From Flavobacterium psychrophilum (GTDB lineage: Bacteria; Bacteroidota; Bacteroidia; Flavobacteriales; Flavobacteriaceae): DNA of 49,638 bases. The notes below the pieces were generated by a model. The model saw only the letters and a program-made list of their open reading frames with translations, was not told the DNA's origin and made no database searches. Below are positions 32,590-41,947 of the stretch, in pieces (position 1 is the first letter of the stretch; each line of letters opens with the position of its first letter). The position numbers were made by a program, and so were the translations under genes. The stretch spans positions 1 to 49,638 of the forward strand of contig CAMBOW010000006.1 of the NCBI GenBank assembly GCA_945869365.1, written 5' to 3'.

Positions 32590-33336
32590 ATGAAATACAA
32601 AATAGGACAAATTGTTCCCTCCTCCAACGTGACGATGGAAACCGAAATACCGGCGATTTTTAGAGCCCGAGAAACCGTTTTGCCTGAACGATTTACGTTT
32701 CACAGTAGCCGGATGCGGATGAAAAAAGTAACCAAAGAGGAACTCGAAGCCATGGATGCCATGAGTCTCAAATGCGCCCAAGAATTGTCGGATGCGCAGG
32801 TTGACGTTATGGGTTATGCGTGTTTGGTTGCGATCATGAGTATGGGTAGAGGTTATCACTGTGTGTCGCAAGTGAATTTACACCAAGAAACAGTGGCCAA
32901 TGGCTTCCCTACTCCTATTGTGACTTCGGCGGGAGCTTTGATCAGCGGGCTGAAGGTTTTGGGTGCCAAACAAATTTCGATCATTACGCCCTATTTGCGA
33001 CCGCTTACCGATATGGTGGTCGATTACATTGAACACCAAGGCATCAAAGTAAAAGAAAGTATTGCGCTTGAGATTCCGGATAATTTAGAAGTGGCGGCTC
33101 AAAATCCCTTGAATCTTCTCACGATCTATAAACAACTCGATCTTACAGATGTAGATGTATTGGTCGTTTCGGCCTGCGTGCAAATGCCATCCTTAGAATC
33201 CATTGATCTCATTCAAGTCGAATGTGGCATACCGGTTACTTCAGCCGCAGTATGTACCACCTATGAAATGATGAAATCGTTAGGAATTACAGCCAGTTCA
33301 CCAATTGGTGGCGAATTACTTTCCGGAAAATACTAG
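32590..33336 (+). CDS. Maleate cis-trans isomerase (NicE-like)
   Basis: The 248-residue Asp/Glu racemase-superfamily protein closely follows what I know of NicE-type maleate isomerases: GQIVPSSNVTMETEIPA at the start, ERFTFHSSRMRMKKVTKEEL, and the two catalytic cysteines C78 in GYACLVAIMSMG and C196 in SACVQMPS. The enzyme turns maleate into fumarate without cofactors. Fumarate then enters the TCA cycle. It is the last gene of the aromatic cluster, and its stop is one base from that of the convergent adhesin gene. It is the strongest evidence that the cluster passes through maleate. Confidence 0.9.
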   Translation: MKYKIGQIVPSSNVTMETEIPAIFRARETVLPERFTFHSSRMRMKKVTKEELEAMDAMSLKCAQELSDAQVDVMGYACLVAIMSMGRGYHCVSQVNLHQETVANGFPTPIVTSAGALISGLKVLGAKQISIITPYLRPLTDMVVDYIEHQGIKVKESIALEIPDNLEVAAQNPLNLLTIYKQLDLTDVDVLVVSACVQMPSLESIDLIQVECGIPVTSAAVCTTYEMMKSLGITASSPIGGELLSGKY

Positions 33337-33337
33337 A

Positions 33338-36300
33338 TTATCTTTTTAAAGAAAAGTGTGATTTAAATTTTTTCATCACGCCATTTTCTTCATATTCCAC
33401 CAAGAACCAATAATCGGATGCCGGCATTGCAGCTCCGTTATAGGTTCCATTCCAGCCTTCGCCTTCGGGAGAAATTTGTTTCAGTAATTTGCCCATACGA
33501 TCAAAGATATAGAGCGAAGCTGGAGTTGATCCCAATTCAGAAATATTCCAGTAATCGTTAAACCCGTCGTTATTTGGAGTAAAAAACCGTGGGTAATCAA
33601 TCACCATTACTTCAAAAGATTGAGAATCAGGCACAGAACAGCCTGTGGCATCATAGACCGTTACCGTATGTATTCCGTGTGCAACTTGATTAAATACAGG
33701 AACGCTTTGAATGGGCCCAAAATCCAATTGATACAAGAAGTTACCTGTAGGAGTAACAATTACTTCGATGGTTGGATTGGCCGCAAAGGCATCGCTCACA
33801 TTATACGTAATAACACTTGAATTAAATTGAGGTTGATTAATTACCACTTGAATGGTTTGAGGAACAGCACAAGAATTGGCTATGGGTGTAAAAACATATG
33901 CAGCTGAAGCGGCAACATCAACTGTGGCAGGAATCCACGTGCCAGAAATACCATTTGGCGAGGTTGTATTCAAGTTGGGCGCAATTGAATTTACACATAT
34001 TGCCAAATCGATAAAATCGGGAACGGTGGGTTGATTCACAACTACCGAAAGAGTTTGTGGATTGGCACAAACAGTTGGGTCAGGTGTAAACAAATACGTA
34101 CCGCTTAATAGATTGTCAATGGTAGTTGGTACCCACGTTCCGTTAATTCCATTGGGAGAAGCTAACGCTAATACTGGTGCAGTATCACCCACACAAAGCG
34201 CTGCAATTGCACTAAAATCTGGATTTGTTCTGCGAATTAAAGTTACAGCTAAGGTCTGTGAGCTGGAACATTGACCAGGAGTTGGCGTAAACAAATAGGA
34301 AGCATCCGCTGTATTACTGATAGCGGCTGGATTCCAGTTTCCAGAAATGCCATTGGGCGAACTAGTAGCCAATGTTGGACTCGTCGTGTTTTCGCAGAAA
34401 GAAGGAAGAGGCAAGAAATTGGGAGTAACATTTGCCAGCACATTTACCAACATAGTCGGATTTGTACTCACTACACATTGATTGGCTGCAGCGGTAAACG
34501 TATACAAAGTATTTCCTAGTACTGTCGTATCAATGGGTGAATTCCAGCTTCCGGTGATAGGCGGTGTATTGGTAGAACTCGTGGGCAAAACCGGTGGAAT
34601 GCTATTTTCACAAAGTACAGGTATAGCAGTAAATACAGGAGTGACTGCGGTTGAAATGGCTATACTTAGTACTTGAGGAGTTGTGCAGGTATATAAACTG
34701 GGATCGGGTGAAAACGTATACGTTCCTGAATTTAAGTTATCAATTACTGCAGGTAACCAAGTTCCACTCACTCCATTGGGTGCTACAGTAGCAAGAGTTG
34801 GAGCAGTACTTCCGCTGCAAATGGATGGAATCGCCGCAAAATCAGATGCAATAGTACTCAGAATATTCACATTCAGTGTTTGTGAAGAACTACACTGATT
34901 GGCGTTGGGAGTAAACACATAATTTCCCGGAATTGTATTGCTGATTGAAGTGGGCAACCAAGTTCCAGCAATTCCATTGGGGGAAGATGTATTCAATGTT
35001 GGAACCGTTCCGCCTGAACACAAAGTTCCTACGGTTGGAAAATTTGGACTTACAATTGGATTTACATTAACTGTAATTGAAACAGGTGTAGAAGAAACGC
35101 ATTGTCCACGTGTGGGTGTGAAGGTATGATTTGTGGTTCCTTGCACAAATGGATTTATAGTAGACGGACTCCAAGAACCTGTAATTGCAGGTGTATTGGT
35201 AGATGAAGTGGGTAAAAGAATAGCAGGAGCTGTCGTACTTTGACAATAAGTAGTTGGTATAGACGCAAATGTTGGGGTAACTGCAGTTGTAATGGCAACC
35301 GCGAGGGTTTGTGTATTGGCACACGGAAACAATAAATTATTTGGGGTAAACACATAATTACCAGCAGCCGTATTGCTCACTACCGCAGGAATCCAGCTTC
35401 CCGAAATTCCATTTGGGCTTGTACCCAACAAAATGGGTGCCGTTGTTCCTTCGCAAAATGCGGGGATTGCTGAAAAATTGGGCGTGGTAAAAGTCACACA
35501 GGGGGAATAACAAGTATCTGTATCTGAAGCCACACAAGGAGCCCCAACTACCGATGTAACGGTAAAAGTTACATAAGTACCCGGGCCTGGAACTGGAATT
35601 GAAATACTTGAAGCCGCCGATGTGTAGCCTGTAACCAACGGCCCTCCAGCAATTGAATAGGTATAATTGTATCCCACCCATCCCGTTACATTTGTCCAAT
35701 CAAAAAATACAGACGTTGATGTGGATCGCGTAGCATCACAAAATAAATTTAAGGCTTGATTGAAATTTTGTGTTACTGTTACTACAATTGGAACTCGAGT
35801 ACTCTCACAAGTTCCATTGGTTTGTGAAACATAATAGGTGGTGTTTCCAACAGTTCCGGTATTTGGCGTTGGCGCAATTGTAGCTGCGGTACCTCCAGTA
35901 GCTACCGTATACCATTTTAAGGTGGTTCCCGTTGCCGGTGTTACAGTTAATGCAGTAGCCGGGCTGTTTTGACAGTAATAAATCGGGGTAGTAACTGTAG
36001 GTGCAGCAGTAGCTATTGTACTGTTAATTTGAATGGTATTGGCCAATGAAACACAACCGGTTGTAGTATTTCGGACAACAACATTGTAGGTGTTTGGCGC
36101 AATTGCCGAAAAAAGTGTTCCCGACTGAAAAGTTGTTCCGTTGATGCTGTATTCAAAATTAGCACCCAAAGGAGCAGTAACGGTTATGCTTCCGGTTGCC
36201 GTCACACAAGAAGGTTGAGTGGTATTAATGAGCGGTGTTGTGGGTAAGGTTGGTAGAGTAGCAATTACGGTAGTCGCATTTGAACAACCCGAAACCGGAT

Positions 36301-38347
36301 CATAAGCGGTAAGCGTGAAAGTTCCATTTTGGGTTGCCGTAGCTGGATTGGGTGAATCGGTCGCTAAACCGGGTCCATTCCAGGTAAGTTGAACACCAAG
36401 GTTAGTTGAGTTACCAATGAGTTTTACTCCGCAATTGGGAGCTACTCCTGTCGTGGCAGTAACGTTTGGTACCGCTGCTACAGATGAAATTGTTAAATTG
36501 ACAGGCAATGAACTACAACTGGTTCCTACAACCCGAACAGTTACAGGATAGGTGTTTGCAGCCAACCCTGCAAAAACAGGACTACTTTGAAATGTTGTTC
36601 CGTTTACACTGTATTCGTAGGTTGCTCCAATTGGACTGGAAACTGTTATAGTTCCCAACGGACTAGTGCACGAAGGCGATGCTGTTATAGAAGCTGCAAT
36701 TACAGGAATAGCATTAACCGTTATAGTTTTGGAAGCTGTTAAATTACAGATTGTAGTTGTAGTGGTAACAAATGCAATATCGTCAATGGCAAAATCATTT
36801 CCTCCTGAATTTATGTTTCTGTTGTACAACACAATATTAGCGTTGTTATTGGTAAGTGAATTCCAGGCATAGGTAAATTGAACCCAACGTAAAGGAGAGG
36901 TGCATACAATATCAGTGGGTGCAAGTCTAAATCCTACTGAAACACCGTTGATAAAAACTTCAATATTTGCAGGATTAGTGTTGACCACTGATTGCACCCA
37001 AAAGCTAAAATTATACACGCTGTTGTTTACTACTGGTACATTTTGTCTCCACACAATTGAATTGGCAGATGTAGCCCCATCGACAACCAACATTTTGCCC
37101 GTGCCTGAAGTGTGATCCCCACAATTGGTAAATGCATTAAACCAAGCCTGTGGATTTACTACTACTCCATACGCATTTTGAGCACCTCCCACGGGGGCTG
37201 AAGCCAAGAATTGATGATTGGTAATAAAGCCTGTATTGCCTGATGAAAAATCACCATTAATAATCAAATTATTGGTACTAGTGGTTGTGGTGGTGGAATT
37301 GATCGTATAGGTTGTAGGAACAGTGGGTTGAACGGTTTGCGTAGTAGCATTCAAGTTGGTCATCCCCGTGTCATTTGGGTTTGATGACCAGGTATAGGCT
37401 GAAGCGCCATTGGCCGTCAAGGTAACCGAGCTTCCGGCGCAAATAGAGGTGGCCGAGGCTGAAATACTGATGTTGAGCGGATCAACAATGCTAATTCCAT
37501 TTTGTGAAACTTGCGTACCGTTAGAATCTACTACTGATACCGAATACGTTCCTGGTGTTAGATTATTGAATATTCCGTTGTTGTTGGAATCACTGCTTGT
37601 TCCAGATAAAGTATAGGTAACATAAGGCGGTACTCCATTTACGCCACTCACAACAATAGTTCCGTTATTGGCAGTAGGACAAGTCGGATTTACGGCCGTA
37701 GCACTAATTGATAAGGGTGGTAAAAGCTCAACCAAAGAGATATCATCAATGGCAAAATCATTGCCTACTCCCCCTCCTGCAGATTGTGTATCGGTGAGCC
37801 AAATTTGCGCATTGTTGGTGGTAGCCGTCCATTGGTAGGTTACCTTAGTCCAAGCAGATGGATTCCCAATAGGACATTGAGCCGGTCCGGAAAGTAAAGA
37901 TATTACACCCGTAGTACCATTGGTATTTACCGCAATTATAGCCGAATTGGCCGCTGTATTGGTAGCCGATATTGAACGAATCCAATAACTAAATTGGTAG
38001 GTTCTGCCAGAAATTACGCCCAGTGTTGAACCATTTACAACTTCCCAAAACTTGTCGCCTCCATTGCCTGATCCGTCCACCACCATCATTTTACCTGTTC
38101 CTGTCGTATGATCAGATGAATTGCAAAAATTGGTGTTGTTCATGGTAAATGAATCCGTAGTTAGGGCATAATTTCTTGGATTACTTGTGCCTGGCGTGAA
38201 AGCCAAAAAATAAGTAGTTTGAAAACCGACACCGGCTCCCCCACTCTCAAAATCACCATTGGTGAGTAAATTTTGGGCAAAAATGGAGTTGAATCCAGAA
38301 ATTATAAATAGTAATACAATGCAAATGGATTGAGAGGCTTTAATCAT
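33338..38347 (-). CDS. Giant repetitive surface protein with T9SS type B sorting domain
   Basis: The 1669-residue protein has a signal peptide (about 1-25, ending SIFAQ). Two related modules of about 160-180 residues, starting near 29 (NGDFESGG) and 363 (NGDFSSGN), share DHTxGTGKMxVVDG and NDFAIDDI and look like carbohydrate-binding folds. Ig-like segments follow. Eight repeats of about 66-76 residues (about 952-1504) each have a cysteine, SPNGISGTW or a variant, and a YxFTP motif. The C-terminus (about 1583-1669) is a T9SS type B domain with FFTPNNDGFNDYW, IFDRMGKLL and YWFLVEY. It is likely a large adhesin. The start lies 10 bp after the stop of the dehydrogenase gene. Confidence 0.88.
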   Translation of the reverse strand: MIKASQSICIVLLFIISGFNSIFAQNLLTNGDFESGGAGVGFQTTYFLAFTPGTSNPRNYALTTDSFTMNNTNFCNSSDHTTGTGKMMVVDGSGNGGDKFWEVVNGSTLGVISGRTYQFSYWIRSISATNTAANSAIIAVNTNGTTGVISLLSGPAQCPIGNPSAWTKVTYQWTATTNNAQIWLTDTQSAGGGVGNDFAIDDISLVELLPPLSISATAVNPTCPTANNGTIVVSGVNGVPPYVTYTLSGTSSDSNNNGIFNNLTPGTYSVSVVDSNGTQVSQNGISIVDPLNISISASATSICAGSSVTLTANGASAYTWSSNPNDTGMTNLNATTQTVQPTVPTTYTINSTTTTTSTNNLIINGDFSSGNTGFITNHQFLASAPVGGAQNAYGVVVNPQAWFNAFTNCGDHTSGTGKMLVVDGATSANSIVWRQNVPVVNNSVYNFSFWVQSVVNTNPANIEVFINGVSVGFRLAPTDIVCTSPLRWVQFTYAWNSLTNNNANIVLYNRNINSGGNDFAIDDIAFVTTTTTICNLTASKTITVNAIPVIAASITASPSCTSPLGTITVSSPIGATYEYSVNGTTFQSSPVFAGLAANTYPVTVRVVGTSCSSLPVNLTISSVAAVPNVTATTGVAPNCGVKLIGNSTNLGVQLTWNGPGLATDSPNPATATQNGTFTLTAYDPVSGCSNATTVIATLPTLPTTPLINTTQPSCVTATGSITVTAPLGANFEYSINGTTFQSGTLFSAIAPNTYNVVVRNTTTGCVSLANTIQINSTIATAAPTVTTPIYYCQNSPATALTVTPATGTTLKWYTVATGGTAATIAPTPNTGTVGNTTYYVSQTNGTCESTRVPIVVTVTQNFNQALNLFCDATRSTSTSVFFDWTNVTGWVGYNYTYSIAGGPLVTGYTSAASSISIPVPGPGTYVTFTVTSVVGAPCVASDTDTCYSPCVTFTTPNFSAIPAFCEGTTAPILLGTSPNGISGSWIPAVVSNTAAGNYVFTPNNLLFPCANTQTLAVAITTAVTPTFASIPTTYCQSTTAPAILLPTSSTNTPAITGSWSPSTINPFVQGTTNHTFTPTRGQCVSSTPVSITVNVNPIVSPNFPTVGTLCSGGTVPTLNTSSPNGIAGTWLPTSISNTIPGNYVFTPNANQCSSSQTLNVNILSTIASDFAAIPSICSGSTAPTLATVAPNGVSGTWLPAVIDNLNSGTYTFSPDPSLYTCTTPQVLSIAISTAVTPVFTAIPVLCENSIPPVLPTSSTNTPPITGSWNSPIDTTVLGNTLYTFTAAANQCVVSTNPTMLVNVLANVTPNFLPLPSFCENTTSPTLATSSPNGISGNWNPAAISNTADASYLFTPTPGQCSSSQTLAVTLIRRTNPDFSAIAALCVGDTAPVLALASPNGINGTWVPTTIDNLLSGTYLFTPDPTVCANPQTLSVVVNQPTVPDFIDLAICVNSIAPNLNTTSPNGISGTWIPATVDVAASAAYVFTPIANSCAVPQTIQVVINQPQFNSSVITYNVSDAFAANPTIEVIVTPTGNFLYQLDFGPIQSVPVFNQVAHGIHTVTVYDATGCSVPDSQSFEVMVIDYPRFFTPNNDGFNDYWNISELGSTPASLYIFDRMGKLLKQISPEGEGWNGTYNGAAMPASDYWFLVEYEENGVMKKFKSHFSLKR
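33835..35490 (-). repeat. Eight tandem coding repeats in the surface protein
   Basis: Eight units of roughly 200-228 bp encode similar adhesin modules. Units 2 and 5 are a longer type with TNTP-x-ITGSW in place of SPNG-x-xGxW. Units 1 and 4 share the end ITTAVTP/ISTAVTP that leads into the long type. The order is thus two three-unit blocks (1-3 and 4-6) plus units 7 and 8. Ends are approximate. Confidence 0.8.
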
Positions 38348-38357
38348 AATATATTTT

Positions 38358-40337
38358 TTAGTAAGCTAAACACGCTAATAAACTTTCTTCTAATCTGGAT
38401 TTCCCCATAAATTGATCTTCTAGGGCTTTTGTAAACGGGATTGGGCTGTCTAAACTAGCTACCCGCTGTACCGGAGCGTCCAAATATTCAAAACATTTTT
38501 CCATTATCATAGCTGAAATATCACTAGAAATTCCACCAAATAAGGTGTCTTCTTGCACAATAATTGCTTTGTTTGTTTTTTTGACTGAAGCAAAAATAGC
38601 TTCAGTATCCAAAGGTTGCAAGCTGCGTAAATCCAATAAATCAGCGCTAATTTCCGGATGTTTTTCCAAGACTTCCAATGCCCAATGCACGGCGGCACCA
38701 AAGGCAATAATACTAATTTGATTGCCTTCTTTAAGCAAAGAAGCTTTACCAAAAGGCAGCGTATAATAATCCGTAGGAACTTCTTGGTAAATACTGCGGT
38801 ACAATTGCTTGTGTTCAAAAAATAAAACCGGATTGGGGTCATTGATGGCAGTAGCCAGTAATCCTTTGGCATCATAGGGGAAAGCGGGATAGACTACTTT
38901 TAGTCCCGGAGTTTTGGTAAACCAAGCCTCGTTGGTTTGCGAATGAAACGGTCCGGCTTGGGTTCCTCCGCCACAAGGCATACGCACCACCACATCGGCA
39001 TTTTCTTGCCAGCGGTAATGTACTTTGGCCAAATAATTTACAATTGGGTTGAATCCGGTAGAAACAAAATCGGCAAATTGCATTTCTACAATGGCTTTAC
39101 ATCCATTAATAGAAAGTCCCATTCCAGCTGAGACAACTGCGCTTTCGCAAATGGGTGTGTTTTTGATGCGGTCTTTGCCAAATGCTTCTAGAAAACCGTC
39201 ACTTATTTTGAAGGCACCGCCATATTCGGCAATGTCTTGCCCCATCATTACTAAGTTTTCATGACGCTCAAATGATTGTTTTAATCCTTGGCTTATTGCA
39301 TCTACAAATCGTATCGATTGGGTTTCCGTTCCTGGCGCTATTGATTCAAAATCATAGGGTTTGTATACGTCGTTCATCTCCTCCTCGAAGGAAGCTGCAA
39401 TTTCAGGTTCATTGGTGGCCTTGGCCCAATGTTCGTCTATCTCCTTTTTGATGGACGATCGAATCTCAGCGTCTACCTGAGCGGTAAGCACTGAGATGGA
39501 TTCCAAATAGGTTTTGTAATTCTCTACTGGGTCTTTCACAGCCCAGGCATCCATGAGTTCCTGCGGAACATATTTGGTGCCACTCGCCTCTTCGTGTCCG
39601 CGCATGCGAAAGGTTAGAAATTCCAACAAAACAGGTCTTGGATTCTCGCGCATCGAAGCCACCAATGTTTCCAACTTTGTATATACTTCCAATATATTAT
39701 TCCCGTCAATGATGTGGCTTTCCATGCCATAGCCTACACCTTTATCGGCTAAATTTTCGCAACGGTATTGTTCATTGGTTGGGGTAGACAAACCGTAGCC
39801 ATTATTCTCGACGATAAATAAAACCGGTAAATCCCATACGGCGGCAATGTTTAGTGCTTCGTGAAAATCACCTTCTGAAGTGGCGCCTTCGCCTGTAAAA
39901 ACGGCGGTAACTTGGTTATTTTTTTTTAATTTATTGGCTACTGCAATTCCGTCAGCTACTCCCAATTGGGGACCCAAATGCGAAATCATGCCAATGATGT
40001 TGTATTCCTGCGTGCCAAAGTGAAAGCTGCGATCACGGCCTTTTGTAAACCCGTTCGCTTTGCCTTGCCATTGCGAAAACAAGCGATATAAGGGTATTCC
40101 TCTTGTTGTAAAAACACCTAAATTTCGGTGCATCGGTAAAATGTATTCCTCCGGATTGAGCACAGCCGTTACGCCAACTGCAATTGCCTCTTGTCCTATA
40201 CCCGAAAACCATTTAGAGACCTTTCCTTGTCTGATAAGAATAAGCATTTTCTCTTCGATGAGGCGAGGTTTCAGGATTTTTATATATAAATCGAGTAGGG
40301 TTTCGTCTGATAGATGTTGGCGATCAAATTGCATCAT
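38358..40337 (-). CDS. Fused branched-chain 2-oxoacid dehydrogenase E1 alpha-beta subunit
   Basis: The 659-residue protein joins both E1 subunits. The alpha part (about 1-325) has the thiamine diphosphate motif starting GEGATSEGDFHEALNIAAVW (about 148) and ending with ENNGYG. The beta part (about 345-659) has DIAEYGGAFK, ESAVVSAGMGLS, MQFADFVSTGFNPIVNYLAK and MPCGGGTQAGPFHSQ. E1 decarboxylates branched-chain 2-oxoacids (or pyruvate-like acids) and passes the acyl group to the lipoyl arm of E2. Such fusions are common in Bacteroidota. No E2 or E3 gene is in the window. Two ATGs in a row (40337 and 40334) could each start translation. The large surface-protein gene follows 10 bp downstream. Confidence 0.9.
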   Translation of the reverse strand: MMQFDRQHLSDETLLDLYIKILKPRLIEEKMLILIRQGKVSKWFSGIGQEAIAVGVTAVLNPEEYILPMHRNLGVFTTRGIPLYRLFSQWQGKANGFTKGRDRSFHFGTQEYNIIGMISHLGPQLGVADGIAVANKLKKNNQVTAVFTGEGATSEGDFHEALNIAAVWDLPVLFIVENNGYGLSTPTNEQYRCENLADKGVGYGMESHIIDGNNILEVYTKLETLVASMRENPRPVLLEFLTFRMRGHEEASGTKYVPQELMDAWAVKDPVENYKTYLESISVLTAQVDAEIRSSIKKEIDEHWAKATNEPEIAASFEEEMNDVYKPYDFESIAPGTETQSIRFVDAISQGLKQSFERHENLVMMGQDIAEYGGAFKISDGFLEAFGKDRIKNTPICESAVVSAGMGLSINGCKAIVEMQFADFVSTGFNPIVNYLAKVHYRWQENADVVVRMPCGGGTQAGPFHSQTNEAWFTKTPGLKVVYPAFPYDAKGLLATAINDPNPVLFFEHKQLYRSIYQEVPTDYYTLPFGKASLLKEGNQISIIAFGAAVHWALEVLEKHPEISADLLDLRSLQPLDTEAIFASVKKTNKAIIVQEDTLFGGISSDISAMIMEKCFEYLDAPVQRVASLDSPIPFTKALEDQFMGKSRLEESLLACLAY

Positions 40338-40455
40338 ACAGTAGGTTTGTTAAATTTTAATTAGTTCGTAAAAATAAGAAAAACTACCGAACAAAATTGA
40401 GGAGATGAGCACTAAAAAGCTAAGTTTTTTTTCAGAATTTAAGCGCTATTTTAGT

Positions 40456-40463
40456 TACATTTG
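40456..40463 (+). promoter_or_regulatory. Possible -7 box for the 2OG-Fe(II) oxygenase gene
   Basis: TACATTTG fits TAnnTTTG and lies 45 bp before the ATG at 40509. The region where a TTTG -33 element is expected has only a T-run ending TTTC, so support is partial. Confidence 0.4.
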
Positions 40464-40508
40464 CTAGTCAAATTTTGTAAGCGGTGTGCTTACAACTAAA
40501 TAAAAATT

Positions 40509-41459
40509 ATGCAACAAATACCCAGTGTAAACTTACGTGATTTCCTGTCGGACGACCCGGTACGTAAACAACATTTTGTAAATGAAATAGGAAGAGCCTA
40601 TGAAGACATTGGCTTTGTAGCTTTAAAAGGTCACTTTTTAGACGACCAGTTGGTAGCCAATTTATACCAAGAAGTACGTGATTTTTTTAATTTGCCACTT
40701 TCGGTCAAAGAAAAATATGAAATTCCCGGAATCGGTGGCCAACGCGGCTACGTTTCCTTTGGTAAAGAACACGCCAAAGGAAAATCAGCAGGTGATTTAA
40801 AAGAATTTTGGCATTTTGGTCAATATGTTGATTCCGGTTCAAAATATGCACATGAATACCCAGACAATGTTTTGGTTTCGGAGTTGCCAACATTCAATTC
40901 AACCGGAAAACAAGCCTATGAAATGTTGGAGAAAACGGGTTTATATGTATTGCGTGCCTTGGCCTTGCATATTGGCTTGGACGAGTTCTATTTTGACCAA
41001 TATATTCACCAAGGAAACAGCATTTTACGTCCCATACACTACCCTCCAATTACTGATGAACCCAAAGATGGTGCCGTGCGAGCAGCTGCTCATGGAGACA
41101 TTAACTTAATTACCTTATTAATGGGTGCACAAGGAAAAGGCTTACAAGTACAAAATCATACCGGCGAGTGGATAGATGCAATAGCCCAACCCGATGAATT
41201 GATGATTAATGTGGGCGATATGCTTTCTAGACATACCAACAACAAACTCAAATCGACTATTCATCAGGTGGTTAATCCGCCGAGAGAATTGAGGGGAACT
41301 TCTCGATTTTCCATCCCATTTTTTATGCATCCGGTGAGCGATATGCCGCTCGATTGTCTGACGCAATGCATCGACGAAAATCATCCAAAAGGTTTTGATG
41401 ACATTTCCGCAGGCGCCTATTTGGATGAACGATTAGTTGAGTTGGGATTAAAGAAATAA
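40509..41459 (+). CDS. Isopenicillin N synthase-like 2-oxoglutarate/Fe(II) oxygenase
   Basis: The 316-residue protein has the N-terminal DIOX_N-type region (YEDIGFVALKGH) and a double-stranded beta-helix core. The iron site is visible: H194 and D196 in AAHGDINLITLL and a distal His near 252 in KSTIHQVVNPP. The RFS near 268 fits the R-x-S that binds 2-oxoglutarate. Family members perform hydroxylation, desaturation or ring closure on many small molecules. Nothing here defines the substrate, and there is no biosynthetic gene nearby. It is followed after 6 bp by a SUI1-like gene, an arrangement that suggests cotranscription. Confidence 0.88.
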   Translation: MQQIPSVNLRDFLSDDPVRKQHFVNEIGRAYEDIGFVALKGHFLDDQLVANLYQEVRDFFNLPLSVKEKYEIPGIGGQRGYVSFGKEHAKGKSAGDLKEFWHFGQYVDSGSKYAHEYPDNVLVSELPTFNSTGKQAYEMLEKTGLYVLRALALHIGLDEFYFDQYIHQGNSILRPIHYPPITDEPKDGAVRAAAHGDINLITLLMGAQGKGLQVQNHTGEWIDAIAQPDELMINVGDMLSRHTNNKLKSTIHQVVNPPRELRGTSRFSIPFFMHPVSDMPLDCLTQCIDENHPKGFDDISAGAYLDERLVELGLKK

Positions 41460-41465
41460 CCACAG

Positions 41466-41798
41466 ATGGATTTACACGACCAGCTCAAAAAACTCTTTCC
41501 TGAGCACCAAATTTCTACCGAACCCGAAGTTGTGGAGCAAACGCCTCATCGATTATTTATGCAAAAGGAACCGTTAATTTGCCAGTACGAAAAACGCAAG
41601 GGCAAACCCACAACGGTAATCTCGGGTTACGAAGGGGATGAGGAAGATTTTAAACTATTGGCCAAAGAAATAAAAAACAAATTTGCAGTAGGTGGCAGTT
41701 TTAAAGACGGAGAACTAATTATACAAGGCGATTACCGCGATAAAATCTTGCAGTTTTTGCAAGCCAAAGGGTTTAAAACCAAACGGGTTGGGGGCTGA
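41466..41798 (+). CDS. SUI1/eIF1-like translation factor (YciH family)
   Basis: The 110-residue protein has the SUI1 fold marks RKGKPTTVISGYEG, DFKLLAKEIKNKFAVGGSFKDGE and IIQGDYRDKILQFLQAKGF. Bacterial YciH-like proteins resemble eukaryotic initiation factor eIF1 and are thought to affect the fidelity of translation start. The role in Bacteroidota is not established. The product is short but complete and lies 6 bp after the oxygenase gene. Confidence 0.88.
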   Translation: MDLHDQLKKLFPEHQISTEPEVVEQTPHRLFMQKEPLICQYEKRKGKPTTVISGYEGDEEDFKLLAKEIKNKFAVGGSFKDGELIIQGDYRDKILQFLQAKGFKTKRVGG

Positions 41799-41800
41799 AA

Positions 41801-41836
41801 TTAATTATAAATTAAAAATGAATAATTAATAATTAT
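41801..41836. repeat. AATTAATAATTA-type repeat, left arm
   Basis: The AT words TTAATTATAAATTAAAAATG and AATAATTAATAATTA run from just after the SUI1-like stop. The reverse complement recurs at 41911-41940 in imperfect form, making an inverted pair around about 74 bp. Confidence 0.65.
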
Positions 41837-41910
41837 ACATAAAGTAGATCCATTCGAATTCAAATTGAAAATTTAAACATCTTACTATTTAGTATTTTTT
41901 TTAGCACCAA

Positions 41911-41940
41911 TTTTTCATTTTTAATTATTAATTATTAATT
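41911..41940. repeat. AATTAATAATTA-type repeat, right arm (inverted)
   Basis: TTTTTCATTTTTAATTATTA followed by ATTATTAATT mirrors the left arm at 41801-41836. It ends 7 bp before the nucleoside phosphorylase ATG at 41948. Confidence 0.65.
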
Positions 41941-41947
41941 GAACAAA

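Noticed and set aside
33835-35490. CRISPR-like or satellite repeat array
   Set aside because: The repeats are about 200-228 bp, coding, diverged, and in frame within a surface protein gene.
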